From Caprimulgus europaeus (Eukaryota; Chordata; Aves; Caprimulgiformes; Caprimulgidae), in the NCBI GenBank assembly GCA_907165065.1, contig OU015526.1, positions 70,641,723 through 70,705,722 of the forward strand: a stretch of DNA of 64,000 bases, in the 5' to 3' direction. Shown here in pieces: positions 25,141 through 37,213 of the stretch. The translations under genes were made by a program, and so were the position numbers. The notes below the pieces were generated by a model. The model worked only from the letters and a program-made list of their open reading frames with translations. It searched no databases and was not told where the DNA came from. Every line of letters starts with the position of its first letter. Position 1 is the stretch's first letter.

Positions 25141-28100
25141 TTTACCCCAGTGGCCAACTAGCCTTTTTAGAGTAAATCAAGGCTAACAGTCTTGTCTAGT
25201 TAACCACTAATGCAACCTGGGTTTGGGTGTGAGGTTATTTTTTATACGAGGAAAACAAACAGGGTTTTAGCAAAAATGTTGTTGCATAAAACATAGATAA
25301 ATAAAGAAAAAAAAAAGACAGCGAAAGACTTTTTTCCCTCTCTCATTTGTTAAGGTGATGTATGGCAGCAGCAGACTGCCCTGTCATGGTTAGGCATGGA
25401 AAAGTTACCCAAACGGAATAAGCAACCTTCTAGAAAGTGCTGTAGTAGCTGGCATCCAGTTTGTAAACACCTTAAATTTCTATGAGTCTGTGGCCTCCAC
25501 GGACTTCTCAAGGCAAAAGTGCCAAATGAGGATCTTTTGGGACTCCATAGTTTTATACAAACCTTTACAATTTGTTGTGCCTGAACTGCACTGACTCTCC
25601 AAATACGCAACACACTGGACCAATGCTTCTGGGAATACTGGATAAAGCTGACATTTTTCCACTCCAGAAAAACAACTACCTTTCTTAAAGAAGCTTCAGT
25701 AATAAGAAAAACATCTTCCCTTTATTTTGCTACCTTTGTATGTCGTTAAACCAGTATAATATGATACTTTGGTCTTTGTTAACCTTTTTAAAAACCTTGT
25801 GCTGCACTTTGATTATCTTTACTGTTATCAGTGAAGATAGCAGGATATTAGTGGAGGGTAAAAATTGCAATTTGAGTTTTCTTTGTGCTTGTGGAAATTA
25901 TGATGCTAATAATGTTTTGCTTTACTAAAAGGAATATATCAACAAAAGAATCAGTGCTGATTTCCAGGGTAAAAGCTGAGGAAGTGATGGAGCTGTGCAT
26001 TCACCAATTCTCCCTTTCCCTGAAAAAGCTGATCAACATCTGAGACAGTTCTTTCCAACGCGCTGTGTAATATACATTATACCCACAGAAGATATGAGTC
26101 ATATAAGATTATTGTAATTTTAAAACAAATATAGTTACACTATATTAAGCTAAAAATATATTTTAACAAACTATATCATTTAAAATATTAAGCATGTTTA
26201 GAAAGAAAGGAAAAAAAATATCAACACATCAAACTTTTTGGCCCTAATTTGTAATCTATGCAACCTAGTCAGAATCAATGAAATTCTCTGAGAGCTGAAG
26301 AATCTCATTATTTTACTCCAAGAGCAAGGCCAAAGAAAGCAAAAGGGAGGGAAAAAAAAAGGAGAAAGAAAGTGTAATGCCACTGTATTTCTGAAAATAA
26401 ATTGGTGCTTTAAGATACTCCGATTTTCAGGAAGAAAAAGACCTCTCAAAATTCTAATGTTACTGTTCCTGAACAATCTGTACCTTAACCATAGGAGTGT
26501 GTGAATGACTGGTTTGGGCTGCAGAGTTTTCCACACTTCTCCTGCACAGATAAAATGCCTCACCCATGCTCTTTTCTCTGTTCTAACTTGTGTCATCCAC
26601 TCCAGGACCCCCTCTTATACTGATACCTCACGTAGCAATACCAACGTTGCTTACAGTGCACCTGCTTTTGCCTCAAGCAGAACACCATGGGCACAGGTTC
26701 CATGCTGACCCTGGTACGTGAAGGTTTGAATTGGTTTGGGCCAACATGATTAGAGAAAACTCACGTGTAAAAACTCAGAATCATTTTCTCTTCCAGCACA
26801 GATTGTACAGGTAGCTTTAACAAAGCAGCAGCTTTGAAAAATACACACATAGGAGGACATGTATGTCTCTGACATTCCTGATATTCATCAAGAAACTGGT
26901 GCCTCCAAGGTCATAGAGCCTTTCCATTTCTCCCAAGGTTTCCAAAATAAACATCCCTGAAATGTATCCCATTATACCCCAAGTTTACTGTGCTAATACA
27001 ACTCTAGGTATCATCTGCTACTTGACTGAAATTTTATAAACACAATCAGTGAGATTTTATATTTTGTGTTAATTCTTAGTGGCTACATTTGTTGAATTCA
27101 GATTACAGCCTCCAGAGTTTGAAATGAGACCTGCAGAGCCTGTACAAGCTATCTCTTCCAGGATATCCATAAGAGATACTCTACTGTAATTGATTTTTAA
27201 CTTTACAAGCCATATTACTTCAACTGGAAAAGCTGCTATCAGAACTAATAGGAGTAAATTAATGTCTAAATAATGAAAAAAAATTCCACAGTCTTGATGA
27301 ACATCTGAAGTGGCATAAATGTATTTATTTTTACCTGGGAGAACTGCTGCTACTTCATGTAGGAAATTTCTAACTGATTTTGCATAATAAGTAAGTACCA
27401 TGTGAACACAGAAGCTGTGCAGGGCTTTACAGAGTGCTAAACACTATGACATAAACTTCTGACATTTACAGAAGCCTTTGTAATCCCTTAGCTAGCTAGA
27501 TGAGAGAGAAAAAGAAAGGGGGGGCAGGAAAAAAACCTAAAAAAATCCCACAGTATGAAATTTTGTTTTATTCTTGGTATATTCCTGGTTCATATTATAT
27601 TCCTATACATATATTATATTCACAATATATATATTCCTGGCTTGGCTTTTACTTGGATTCATTACCATGGCATGAAAGACTGTGGTATTAAAAATGAAGC
27701 TTATCCTCTTATATAAAACATGCACAAGCTGTACATTTGCTCAGAAAGCCTTGCTGTTCCTTAGCTTCCAACCTGCAAAACATAAAGTGCAATTTTTTAA
27801 CAAATGTTGAATTACTGGTATTAAGATGGAACAATTGCAAACCAAATTTTTGACAAATTTTGCTAATGCAAGCCCTTAGTAAATGGTGTCTTAAGTTTTT
27901 TACTCATCTCTGATACCTCTCATGAAAGTATTACAAATAAATGGAGAAGAATATACTATGGAAGGGAGTTATGAGTTGCTGAATTAAGGAAAAACAATCA
28001 CCTACTTTGAAGACATCCATGGACAGTATAGGTTGGCATGCTGAAAAATAACCTTGACTACCATACAAAATGGCAAACTCTTAGTTAACTTTTTTATGGA

Positions 28101-29367
28101 TCACTCAAAATCAGTATCAGACAAACACTTAGGTCGTAGCAGTAACTTAACTGACAACTTACAGGCTTCTTCAGTCAACCCAACTATCCTTCACTAGAGT
28201 TCAAGGGCTATACCTAGATACAATTATAGTCTCATCTGTAAATTGTTTCCTGAAGTATACCACCTACCATTATAAAGTAATATAAGATCTGTTTGGGTTT
28301 TTTCAGGTATGCAAAAAACGTATGCAGATTTCATCTGCAAGGTATGTTTTGAAGTTCAATAACTGATAGAAATTAATAAAAAAGACTGACGGAAAAAGCT
28401 ACTGTTTTCATTCTGCAATGAAATATTTATCTATACTTTGCCCTTTTAACTTAGGAGTGTGTATGTAAATGCACCATAGCTATCTGAAGTGTATTTTCTT
28501 TGCAGACATGCAAAATCAGCAGTTATCTGTTATACACCTCTCCTCCACCTTGCTATGAAGGTTTCCAGAAGAAATCTGTAACACTTTTCCTATAGACTGA
28601 CAAAGAAACATTCTGGAGGTGACTCGTCCCCTTTACTTAATTAAAAGCTCATCAATTGGCTATTTGTTGGAGATTTTTTGTAATTGGGGCATTGCATATG
28701 CGAGGCATGTTGGAATTAAATTAAGGGAAAAAAAGGATGTAAAATGTGAGAAAGAAAACTGTGTAAAAGTAATATGAATATTCTGGAGAAAGTGCTGACT
28801 TTATGTTCTTGAATATATAGAGAATGAAACGCAACACAACAGATTATAATAAATTATATTTTCAGCTGGGAAGACTATGGATTTACTTATTTCTCACCTA
28901 CGTTAGTGAAACATTAAAAAACTACCCTTTTGGCAACTGGAATATGAATTAGTATCTATACAGATGATTTAGCTGAGGCGAGATTAATAGGCTATCAGCA
29001 GAAAAAGGGAAGAATGAGGTTTCTGAGAGGAAAAAACCTCTCAAACCACATGTCACATCCCTTGAAAATGAGGATTTACCTAAAGCTATTTTTTTACACA
29101 ATAAAAAATGAGGATATCAGGATATTCCATCAGGTAGTACCTTTCAATAAGAAGAAAATTAATGCACTGTGGGAGGTGTTAGGGAAACTAGATGGGAATT
29201 CAAGGCAGTAGTTTGCACAGAGAGGCTGGAAGAAGCAGTAAGTGTGGATGAAGCATTTCACAACAGCTTCTTCAGGACTACTGTGTCTGTGTTCAGAGAG
29301 AAGAAAATAGATTTGATTTTTCACCAAAATTTCGAGGCTTAAACTTGACAAGACAAAACAACACTGA

Positions 29368-29373
29368 TTTATT
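29368..29373 (-). terminator. Possible polyadenylation signal after exon candidate
   Basis: AATAAA on the minus strand lies 54-59 bases past the TGA of the exon candidate at 29427-29593. The position would suit a very short 3' UTR, but the hexamer is frequent by chance in AT-rich DNA. Confidence 0.2.
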
Positions 29374-29426
29374 GCCTCCAAGTCTACCGCCCGACCACAA
29401 CACAAATTCCTCATTATTTTTTTTGT

Positions 29427-29593
29427 TCATTTCCCCTCAGATAGAGGGAGCTGGTATTTCTGCAGAAATGCCATAGCTCCACTGTGTAAACTCAGAGGTA
29501 AGGTATGGAGAGCTTTTGCAAACACCGGGTAGCCACCAGATACAACGGAGCGAAACTCCTTGAAGACAGCCTTGAAGATCTTGCTCACGTTGG
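29427..29593 (-). CDS. Candidate terminal coding exon, gene not identified
   Basis: On the minus strand, a splice acceptor (branch-like TGCTAAT, pyrimidine tract, CCCCCAG at 29600-29594) opens straight into 54 codons closed by TGA at 29429-29427. The exon begins with two bases of a split codon, then NVSKIFKAVFKEFRSVVSGG, and ends LQKYQLPLSEGK. The coding look is unusual for this region: 13 of the first 15 full codons end in G or C, and four CpGs fall within about 65 bases, although the surroundings are CpG-poor. No stop or repeat interrupts it. I do not recognise the protein and saw no convincing upstream exon of matching phase within the window. It could be the last exon of a gene whose other exons lie at higher coordinates or outside the window, a relic of one, or chance. 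Confidence 0.35.
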
Positions 29594-32500
29594 CTGGGGG
29601 AACAAATTAGCAAGCTGATGGAGAAAGAACAGTGTAGGTATATACTTCATCTCTACAGTCTGCATACAGGGAAGCAGAGATAACAGCAGCCAAAGCATTT
29701 ATGTACTAGAGTTCTGCTTCCTGAAAGAAAAATAATCTATTTCTATCTGTCTTATTAATGTTTAATGCCATTACTTGATTTGCTGATTGATGAATGGATC
29801 AAGCCCTCGAGGTATAAGGAGTTACAAAACACACTGAAGGGGAAAAAACAGTGAGTTTAGTATTTACTAGATATTTTTGCCACATGTGAAATAATCCCGT
29901 AGACACCCTACTGAGTTAGGAGAGTTTGTATTATATTTTCGTAAGAGAAAACACTCTCTTTTATCTAATGATAATGAATCAGAATGCTGGTCTGAGATCT
30001 TAACAATGATTTTTATTTTGCAGCTGCAACACACCTGGGGAATTCATTGTCATCAGGTCATGTTCAACAACCAGACTTTACCAAGGCTGAAGAACTTTAT
30101 CATCATAAATAACATATCCTTGCAAATCAAAAGTGTTTAAAAGGATCTGCTCTCATACTAAAGCTTATTTTAAGACTTCCTTTTAGAATTTTGTTTTCCT
30201 TAGACAAACATAGTACAATATCTGCAGCAATTCATTTCAAATACAGGAGGTAAAGGAAAGGATTTTCTCTCTCTGAACTCTTTATGCTCCATTATAATTG
30301 CATGCGTTTTTCAAATCCTCATTGCTGTTCCTTTTTGTCTGTTTGCATTTCTTTTTGCTAAGGAAGCAAGAACAGGTTCAGATAATCGAGTAAAATGCAG
30401 AACAAAGATTTTAAGGTTCTAGAGTTTCCATAGAACAGCTGATTCTTTCTCTATTTATTTTAATATCTGGATTTATGTACTTCCTTCTTTCAGCCAGGGA
30501 GGTAGCAGGCATACTTTGATTCAAATTGTTCTTCTCTCACTGTTTCTAAAATCAGCTGTAAATGAACTGTAGCCAGGGGGAATTCTCTCAGGAGCCTGTG
30601 CATTCCATTGCCGGGAGAAGAACAAGAGAAAAAGAAAATTGTAAAAAAAATGGGGGAAAAAAAAAAAAGAAAAGAAAAAGAAATGCTAACACATAACACC
30701 TTGCAGGTAGCTTCTAGCTGTTAGGAAGTGTGCTTTCTCCTTTGGAAAGTCAACTGAAGCAGTGTGAGGAAGGAAGCCAAATATACTGAAAAACTGGCAT
30801 TGCACAGACGCAAAATGCAGCAGAAGGTCACTTAGCACTACTAATATGCCGAAATAGCAGTCCCACTGTTCAGACAGAATATATGGGAGCGCTGCTAAAA
30901 TTACTGAGCCGTCTATTTTTAAAATTGTGCTTGACTTTGAAGTTCATAAGGCTGACCTTCAGACGGACAGCACTTACATGATATAACTCCTGAAGTTGCT
31001 CAAGATATTAATGTGTTTTTTTTAATCTGAACATGCCTGCTAACAAGTAAGAAAATATCTTACTATGAGTACTTTACACTGGCTACAGGCTGGATATTAA
31101 ATGGTAACATTAAAATGCAATAGATTTTCAGATGGTTCTCCTATTCTCTCCATTAATAGAAACCTTTAATCCCGATCACCATCAGCCACAGAGTGGCAAT
31201 CCAGAAGGCACAGCCCTCAATTCTTCACAAGAACCATGCTCCTCAGTAGCTAAGGAGGACACAGTGCTAAGTCTGACTTCTGTCCTGTAGAAGCAGTAAA
31301 AGAGATGTATGCAGCATAAATGTGGGATATTTCCTCTTATTTTCCAATCAGTTAGTTTTCAACACCAAAGAAATTACAGGATATAAGGGGTAATTTCCTT
31401 CCCTTTGATTCCTAAGTTCCCCTCATTTTATCTGATGCACACATCTGATCAAGTGATTCAACATGCTAATCAGTACCAGAGAGATTCTGCTCTGGCAAGT
31501 CTCAAGATTCCAAAATCTAAAATAGTAGATGAGCACCCTCATTTCCATAAAACTGGGAACTGATAGTGTTTGCAAGATCACTTAGGCCTTTAGTACCTCT
31601 TATCTCAAGGTAACAGCTTCCTACACTAACTAACAACTTTGCTGTCAGCATCATTTGCCACCAAGACACCTAATCCCTTCTTTCTTTGATTTTATTTCAT
31701 TGTTCTATCACAATCACTTTATGGAACAATTGGAGAGAAAAGCTAAACGAAGGAAATCAAACAGGTTTCCTCAGGATTTGTCCCCTAGAAAATTAGGCAG
31801 ACTACGCACTTTTTAACTGTATTAACTTTTATCTGAAGAAACAATTCTCAGAAATCCTAAACTTTATAGTGAAGGATGACCAATCAGAGTTTTATTTCAC
31901 TGTAGGTTTTAGCAGGAGTACAGTTAGGTCAACATCAAGTACTTTGAAACTTCACCCTAAACGTGATGGCTTAGTTTCTTCTCTATGAAACTCCCCAAGT
32001 GCAAATGAAAGTTTTCGTTCAGTGGGTGCCTGCAAATAATCCTAGGGACGCTTTTGCATTCTTCATATCCTCATCCTAGTAAAAGATAACTCTCTCCTGC
32101 CCTTTCCCCACTACCAGTTCTTGTGCTGGAGAAAGAGTTGTGGGATTCTGAAATATGGTGACCCAAGTTATGTCTGATCCTCAATTTGACACTTTTATAT
32201 CCACAGTATAGAAAAAGGGGCCTTTGAGAATATAATCAATGTGTACCAGAACTGCATTTTAGTAGGACTTGTAAAAAGAATATAAATTTGAGTCTTGCCA
32301 AAAATTGTATTTCTTTCTGTGACAACTGTCCTTCATTCAGACTCTTCTACTTTGACGATTAGCTGAAGGACCTGATGAGGGACACGAAGAGCTACTCTTC
32401 TCCAACCACAGTGTGTGTCATCAGACACTGACACTGGCTGATACAATTTGGGCAAGTATATTAATTCCAGGAAAAAAAAAAAAAAAAAAAAAAAGTTGTT

Positions 32501-32779
32501 TTCAGTTCTGTAAAATTCCTTAACACCAGAATCCAATTAACAATGTCCAGAGGCTAAAAGGGCAAATATTTGGCAAGGTGGTGCTTCATATTTGATTACA
32601 TACCTTGCCCAAACAAGTTTGCAATGACCTCAGGCCACACTAGAGAAACCTCTTTATGTTACTACACAACCAGTGAAAAAAAAGAAACACCAGCGTGTGA
32701 TTGTCCTTACCATCACACAGAGATACCGTCAGAGGTTACTCCAGAAATGGGGTTCTCCACCAGAGATGAACCTCAGCAT
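29594..32779. other. DNA without recognised genes
   Basis: AT-rich DNA between the exon candidate and the long CR1. An A23 tract lies at 32472-32494. A minus-strand frame ending at 32333 follows an acceptor-like CAG at about 32437 but has no family match. Nothing else was recognised. Confidence 0.55.
32472..32494. repeat. A23 homopolymer tract
   Basis: An uninterrupted run of 23 A, preceded by AATTCCAGG. No adjoining retroposed body was identified. Confidence 0.95.
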
Positions 32780-33165
32780 GCGAGTAGCACAGTGGTGGCA
32801 AGTCAGCCCTGCGGCTGAGCACGCTTTGAAGAGAGGGAAGGGGGAAGAGGAGGTCCCGGAGCCAGGGGAAGCTGCGGACGTGACGCCAAGTCCCGTCAGG
32901 ACCCTCCAATCGTGGGAGTGGGGCTGTCACGGCGGGGGCGGTGCCAGGGACAACCGCAGGAAGATTTAAACGGCTTCCAGGGAGCGTGAGTGACTAGGAT
33001 GGGCAAGCAGGGTGTGGTGCAGTGCAGTGCAAGCAGGGAAGGGAACTGTGACCATTAGGCTCTGCGATCAACCTCCAGAGCTGAACTGCCCCTGTGGCAC
33101 TTTGGCAAAACAAAACCCAGGTGTCACAGAAGCTTGAGCTGTTAGTTACATGGGCAGGAACAGCC
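32780..33165 (+). promoter_or_regulatory. CR1 5' leader (GC-rich UTR / promoter region)
   Basis: G+C and CpG content rise sharply here, with clusters such as GACGTGACGCC and CACGGCGGGGGCGG, then fall at the ORF1 start. CR1 elements are known to carry a GC-rich internal promoter in this place. The boundaries rest on composition only. Confidence 0.55.
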
Positions 33166-34280
33166 ATGGTAGTTACCCGACCAAAAGCTGGAAGAAAAAG
33201 AAATGTGGTGACCCACACAGAGGTCGAATGTAAAGATGCAGCTGTCCAGGCCCCTGGCTGCAGAGAGTGCTGGAGCCTCTCACTTGGAATGAAGAGGTGC
33301 AGGGATGACAGCTGTATTTGCTGTGAGCAGGTGAACGATCTGCTCAGCATGGTGACTGAGCTGAGAGAGGAGGTGGAGAGGTTGAGGACTGTAAGGGAGT
33401 GTGAGAAGGAGATAGATTGATGGGCTCAGGCCCTCCCATCCCTGAGCCAAAGGCAACAGGTTTCACATGAAGTACAGAATTCCCTCTCCTCTTGCCACCA
33501 GGTAAGAGGAAGGGACCCAAGAGACAGTGGGGAATGGAAACAGGTCCCTCCTCGGAGAGGCTGAGGAGTCATCACCTGATGGTTTCTCTTGCCCCCCCAG
33601 TTACCGCTGCACAACAGGTATGGGGCCTTGGAAATTGAAAGCCAGGAGAGTGAGGATGGAAAGGTGGGTCCACCTGGGAAGACATCCAGGGTGAGTCAGT
33701 CACCCCCACAGCTCTGGACTAGTTCAACCAAGAAAAAAAAAGGAGGGTAACTGTGGTAGGTGATTCCCTTCTGAGGGGAACTGAGGGCCCCATATGTTGA
33801 CCAGATCCGTCCCACAGGGCAGTCTGCTGTCTCCCTGGCGCCTGGGTTAGGGATATTAGTAAGAATTTCCCTGGCCCAGTGCAGCCCCCAGACTACTACC
33901 TGCTTTTGGTCATACAAGGTGGTAGTGATGAGATTACAGAGAAAAGTTCAAAAGTGATTAAGAAGGGCTTCAGGTCATTAGGGAGACTGGTTTCAGGATC
34001 AGGAGCACAGGTGGTTTTTTTCCTCAATCCCTTCAGTGGCAGGGAGGTTTACTGACAGGAACAGGAAGACACATCTGATCAACACGTGGCTTAGAGGCTG
34101 GTGCCACAGGCAGAGTTTTGGTTTCTTTGACCATGGGGATATTTACATGGCACCAAGGCTACAGACAAAAGATGGAACACACCTGTCTCAGAAGGGGAGA
34201 AGGATCCTGGGGCAAGAATTAGCTGGGCTCATTGACAGAGCTTTAAACCAGATTGGAAGGGGGAAGGGCATATAACTGGG
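33166..34280 (+). pseudogene. CR1 ORF1 remnant
   Basis: CR1 ORF1 encodes a nucleic-acid-binding protein of the element's ribonucleoprotein, with a Cys-rich N-terminal part, a coiled coil and, in many copies, an esterase-like domain. From ATG 33166 the frame reads MVVTRPKAGRKRNVV, then a Cys-containing stretch (PGCREC, CRDDSCICCEQ) and a heptad-like helix (VNDLLSMVTELREEVERL). It meets TGA at 33418-33420, after which the CR1-like reading continues (WAQALPSL). Further on, GDSLLRGTEGP at about 33759-33791 matches the GDS block of the esterase-like domain. Several more stops follow to about 34280. An upstream in-frame start at 33094 adds residues not typical of the family, so 33166 is preferred. 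Confidence 0.75.
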
Positions 34281-34383
34281 ACTGCTAGCAATAACTCCAA
34301 GAGGTACATGCCTGAAGAGCACCACACTGTGATTCCAGCTGCTCCAGCCAACAGGGCAAAGTCAACTTCACTGGGGGCCCAAC

Positions 34384-37165
34384 TTAAATGCCTCTATGCT
34401 AATACATGTAGCATGGGCAATAAAAAAGAGGAGTTGGAGATGTGTGCGTGCCTGCAGGGCTACAACCTGATTGGCATCACACAGACGTGGTGGGATGGCT
34501 CCCATGACTGTAGTGTTGGAATGGAAGGATATAGGCTCTTCAGGAAGGACAGGGAGGGGAGATGAGGAGGGGGTGTTGCCCTCTATGATAACAACTAGCT
34601 GGAGTGTATGGAGCTCCACCTGGAGACAGATGAGGAGCTAACTGAGAGTCTGTGGGTCAGGATTAAAGGGAAGGCAGGGAAAGGAGATATTACAGTGGGG
34701 GGTCTGCTGCAGGCTGCCAGACCAAGGAGACCCAGCAGATGAGACCCTCTATAGGCAGATAGGAGCAGCCTCATGTTCACAAGCCCTGGTCCTCATGGTG
34801 GACTTCAACCACCCCAACATCTGTTGGAGGGAAAACACAGCAGGGCACAAACAATCCAGGCAGTTCCTGGAATTCATGGAAGACAACTCCCTTCTCCAAG
34901 TGGTCAAGGAACCGAAGAGGAGGGGTGCCATGCTGGACCTTGCTCTCACCAAAAAGGAGGGGATGGTGGGGAATTTGAAGATCTTGGGCAGTCTTGGCTG
35001 CAGTGACCATGAAATGTTGGAATTCCAGATCCTTAGGGCAGTGAAGAAGGTGCACTGTAAGCTCACTGCCCTGGATTTCAGGAGAGTGGACTTTGAGCTC
35101 CTCAGGGACCTGCTTGGTCACGTACCATGGGATGAATTCCTGTAAGGAAGAGGGGTGCAGGACAGTTGGAACATACTCAAAGATCCCTTCCTCCAAGCCC
35201 AGGAACAATGCATCCCTACAAAGAAGAAGGCAGGCAAAAGCAGCAGGAGGCGTGCATGGATGGACAGGAAGATCCTGAACAAACTTAGGATCAAGAAAGA
35301 AGCCTACAGAGGGTGGAAGGAAGGATGGGTAACCTGGGATGAATACAGAGAAATGGCCCGAGTGGCCAGGGATCAGGCTAGGAAAGCCAAGGCCCTGACA
35401 GAATTAAATTTGGCCAGAGATGTCAGTGGCAACAAAAGAAGCTTTTATAGGTATGCTGGGGAGAAAAGGAAAACTAAGGAAAATGTGGGCCCTCTCTGGA
35501 AGGCGACAGGAGATCTGGTCACCCAGGACACTGAGAAGGCTGAGGTGCTCAATTATTTTTTGCCTCAGTCTTCACCAGCAAGGGCTCGTGCCACACTGCC
35601 CAAGTCCTAGAAAGCAAAGGAAGGGTCCAGGAGAATGAAAAGCTGCCCACTGTAGGAGAAGACCAGGTTCAGGAGCACCTAAGGAACCTGAAGGTGCACA
35701 AGTCCATGGGACCTGATGGAATGCATCTGTGAGTCCTGAGGGAACTGACAGATGAAGTTGCAAAGCCTCTATCCATCATATTTGAGAAGTCCTGGCAGTC
35801 TGGTGAAGTTCCCACAGACTGGAAAAAGGGGAACATAAACCCCATTTTTTAAAAGGGTGACAAGGAAGATCTGGGAAACTACAGGCTGGTCAGTCTCACC
35901 TCAGTACCAGGCAAGATCATGGAGCAGACACTCCTAGAAACTATACTAAGGCACATGGAGAATGAGAAGATGATTGATGACAACCAACATGGCTTCAACA
36001 AGGGCAAATCGTGCCTGAACAATCTGGTGGCCTATTATGATGGGGTTACAACACTGGTGGACAAGACTAGAGCAACTGATGTCATCTACCTGGACTTGTG
36101 CAAGACATTTGACACCGTCCCACATAGCATCCTTATCTCTAAATTGGAAACATGTGGGTTTGATGGATGGACCACTCGGTGGATAAGGAATTGGCTGGAT
36201 GGTCACACTCAAAGAGTTGTGGTCAACAGCTCAATGTCTGAGTGGAAACCGGTGACGAGTGGTGTCCCTTAAGGGTTGGTATGGGTGCCAGTGCTCTTTG
36301 ACATGGACAGGAGGATTGAGTGCACCCTCAGCAAGTTTGCAGATGACACCAAGCTGAGTGGTGTGGTTGACACATTGGAGGGACGGGATGTCATCCAGAG
36401 GGACCTTGACAGGCTTGAGATGTGAGCCTGTGCCAACCTCATGAAGTTCAACAAGGCCAAATGCAAGGTCCTGCATCTGGGTCGGGGCAACCCCAAGTAC
36501 AAATACAGGCTGGGCAATGAGTGGCTTGAGACCAGCTCTGAAGAGAAGGACTTGGGAGTGGTGATGGACAAGAAGCTCACCATGAGCCTGCAATGTGCAC
36601 TTGCAGCACAGAAGGCCAATAACCATATTCTGGGCTGCATCAAGAGAAACGTAGCCAGCAGGTCGAGGGAGGTGATTCTCCCTCTGTGCTTGGCTCTCAT
36701 AAGGTGCCACCTGGAGTACTGTGTCCAGTTCTGGACCCCCCAACACAAGACATGGACCAGTTAGAACGAGTCCAGAGGAGGCCACAAGGATGATCTGAGG
36801 GCTGGAGCACCTCTCCTACGAGGACAAGTTGAGAGAGTTGGGGCTGTTCAGCCTGGAAATAGCTCTGGGGAGATCTTATAGCGGCCTTCCAGTACCTGAA
36901 GGGGCTACAAGAAAGCTGGGGAGGGACTTTTTATAAGGGCTGATAGTGATAGAACAAGGGTTGATGGTTTTAACTGGAAGAGGGGAGGTTTAGGAAGAAA
37001 TTCTTCACTGTGAGGGTGGTGAGACACTAGCACAGGTTGCCCAGGGAAGTTGTGGTTGTCCCCTTCCTGGAAGTGTTTAAGGCCAGGCTGGATGAGGCTT
37101 TGAGCAATTTGGTCTAGTGGAAGGTGTCCCAGCTCATGGCAGGGAGGGTTGGAACTAGATGATCT
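34384..37165 (+). pseudogene. CR1 ORF2 remnant (endonuclease and reverse transcriptase)
   Basis: ORF2 nicks the target and copies the element RNA. The endonuclease starts at about 34384 (LKCLYANTCSMGNKKEEL, ITQTWWDGSHD). It continues in another frame with VDFNHPNICW (34798 on) and the catalytic SDH at 35002-35010. A linker (35155-35550) leads to the RT. In frame 3 this shows [40 protein letters not shown] (catalytic Asp) and SGVP, broken by TAA at 36270-36272 where the family has Gln. FADDT follows at 36336-36350, then [16 protein letters not shown] and [13 protein letters not shown]. Defects are several stops, a one-base loss in a T run at about 35556-35561, and an apparent short gap just before FADD. 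Confidence 0.88.
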
Positions 37166-37189
37166 TTAAGGTCCCTTCTAACCCAAACC

Positions 37190-37213
37190 ATTCTATGATT
37201 CTCCGATTCTATG
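37190..37213 (+). repeat. CR1 3'-terminal octamer array
   Basis: Three tandem 8-bp units, ATTCTATG, ATTCTCCG and ATTCTATG, define the exact 3' end of the long CR1. This array is where CR1 reverse transcription is primed and is characteristic of the family. Confidence 0.93.

Larger units (their letters stand above)
22453..29367. other. DNA without recognised genes
   Basis: About 7 kb of AT-rich DNA. It holds an A/C-rich low-complexity stretch at 24300-24430 and the TA microsatellite and palindrome at 25033-25140. A GC-richer stretch at 22850-23220 and another at 25370-25660 show no family match in any frame. Confidence 0.55.
32780..37213 (+). mobile_element. Near-full-length CR1 LINE, inactive
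   Basis: This element spans about 4.4 kb, close to the roughly 4.5 kb of a complete CR1, whereas most genomic copies are cut to a few hundred bases. It starts with a GC-rich, CpG-bearing leader (about 32780-33165) that fits the CR1 5' UTR and internal promoter. ORF1 (from ATG at 33166), ORF2 (endonuclease from about 34384, RT to about 36760 and beyond) and a short 3' UTR follow. It ends in three 8-bp units, ATTCTATG, ATTCTCCG and ATTCTATG (37190-37213), the hallmark CR1 3' terminus. Internal stops and frameshifts in both ORFs rule out autonomous activity. The 5' edge is set by the change in base composition and may be off by 100 bases. Confidence 0.93.

Noticed and set aside
32333-32440. Minus-strand open frame after an acceptor-like CAG, considered as another terminal exon
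   Set aside because: Only about 34 codons follow the acceptor, with two CpGs, and its stop makes it inconsistent with being an upstream exon of the candidate at 29.4 kb.
33094-33165. Upstream in-frame ATG of the CR1 ORF1 frame as the true start
   Set aside because: The residues before ATG 33166 do not match the usual CR1 ORF1 N-terminus. MVVTRPKAGRKRN is the better start.
34749-35208. Long minus-strand open frames across the CR1 endonuclease region
   Set aside because: They are antisense shadows of CR1 ORF2, whose motifs (DFNH, SDH) are clear on the plus strand.
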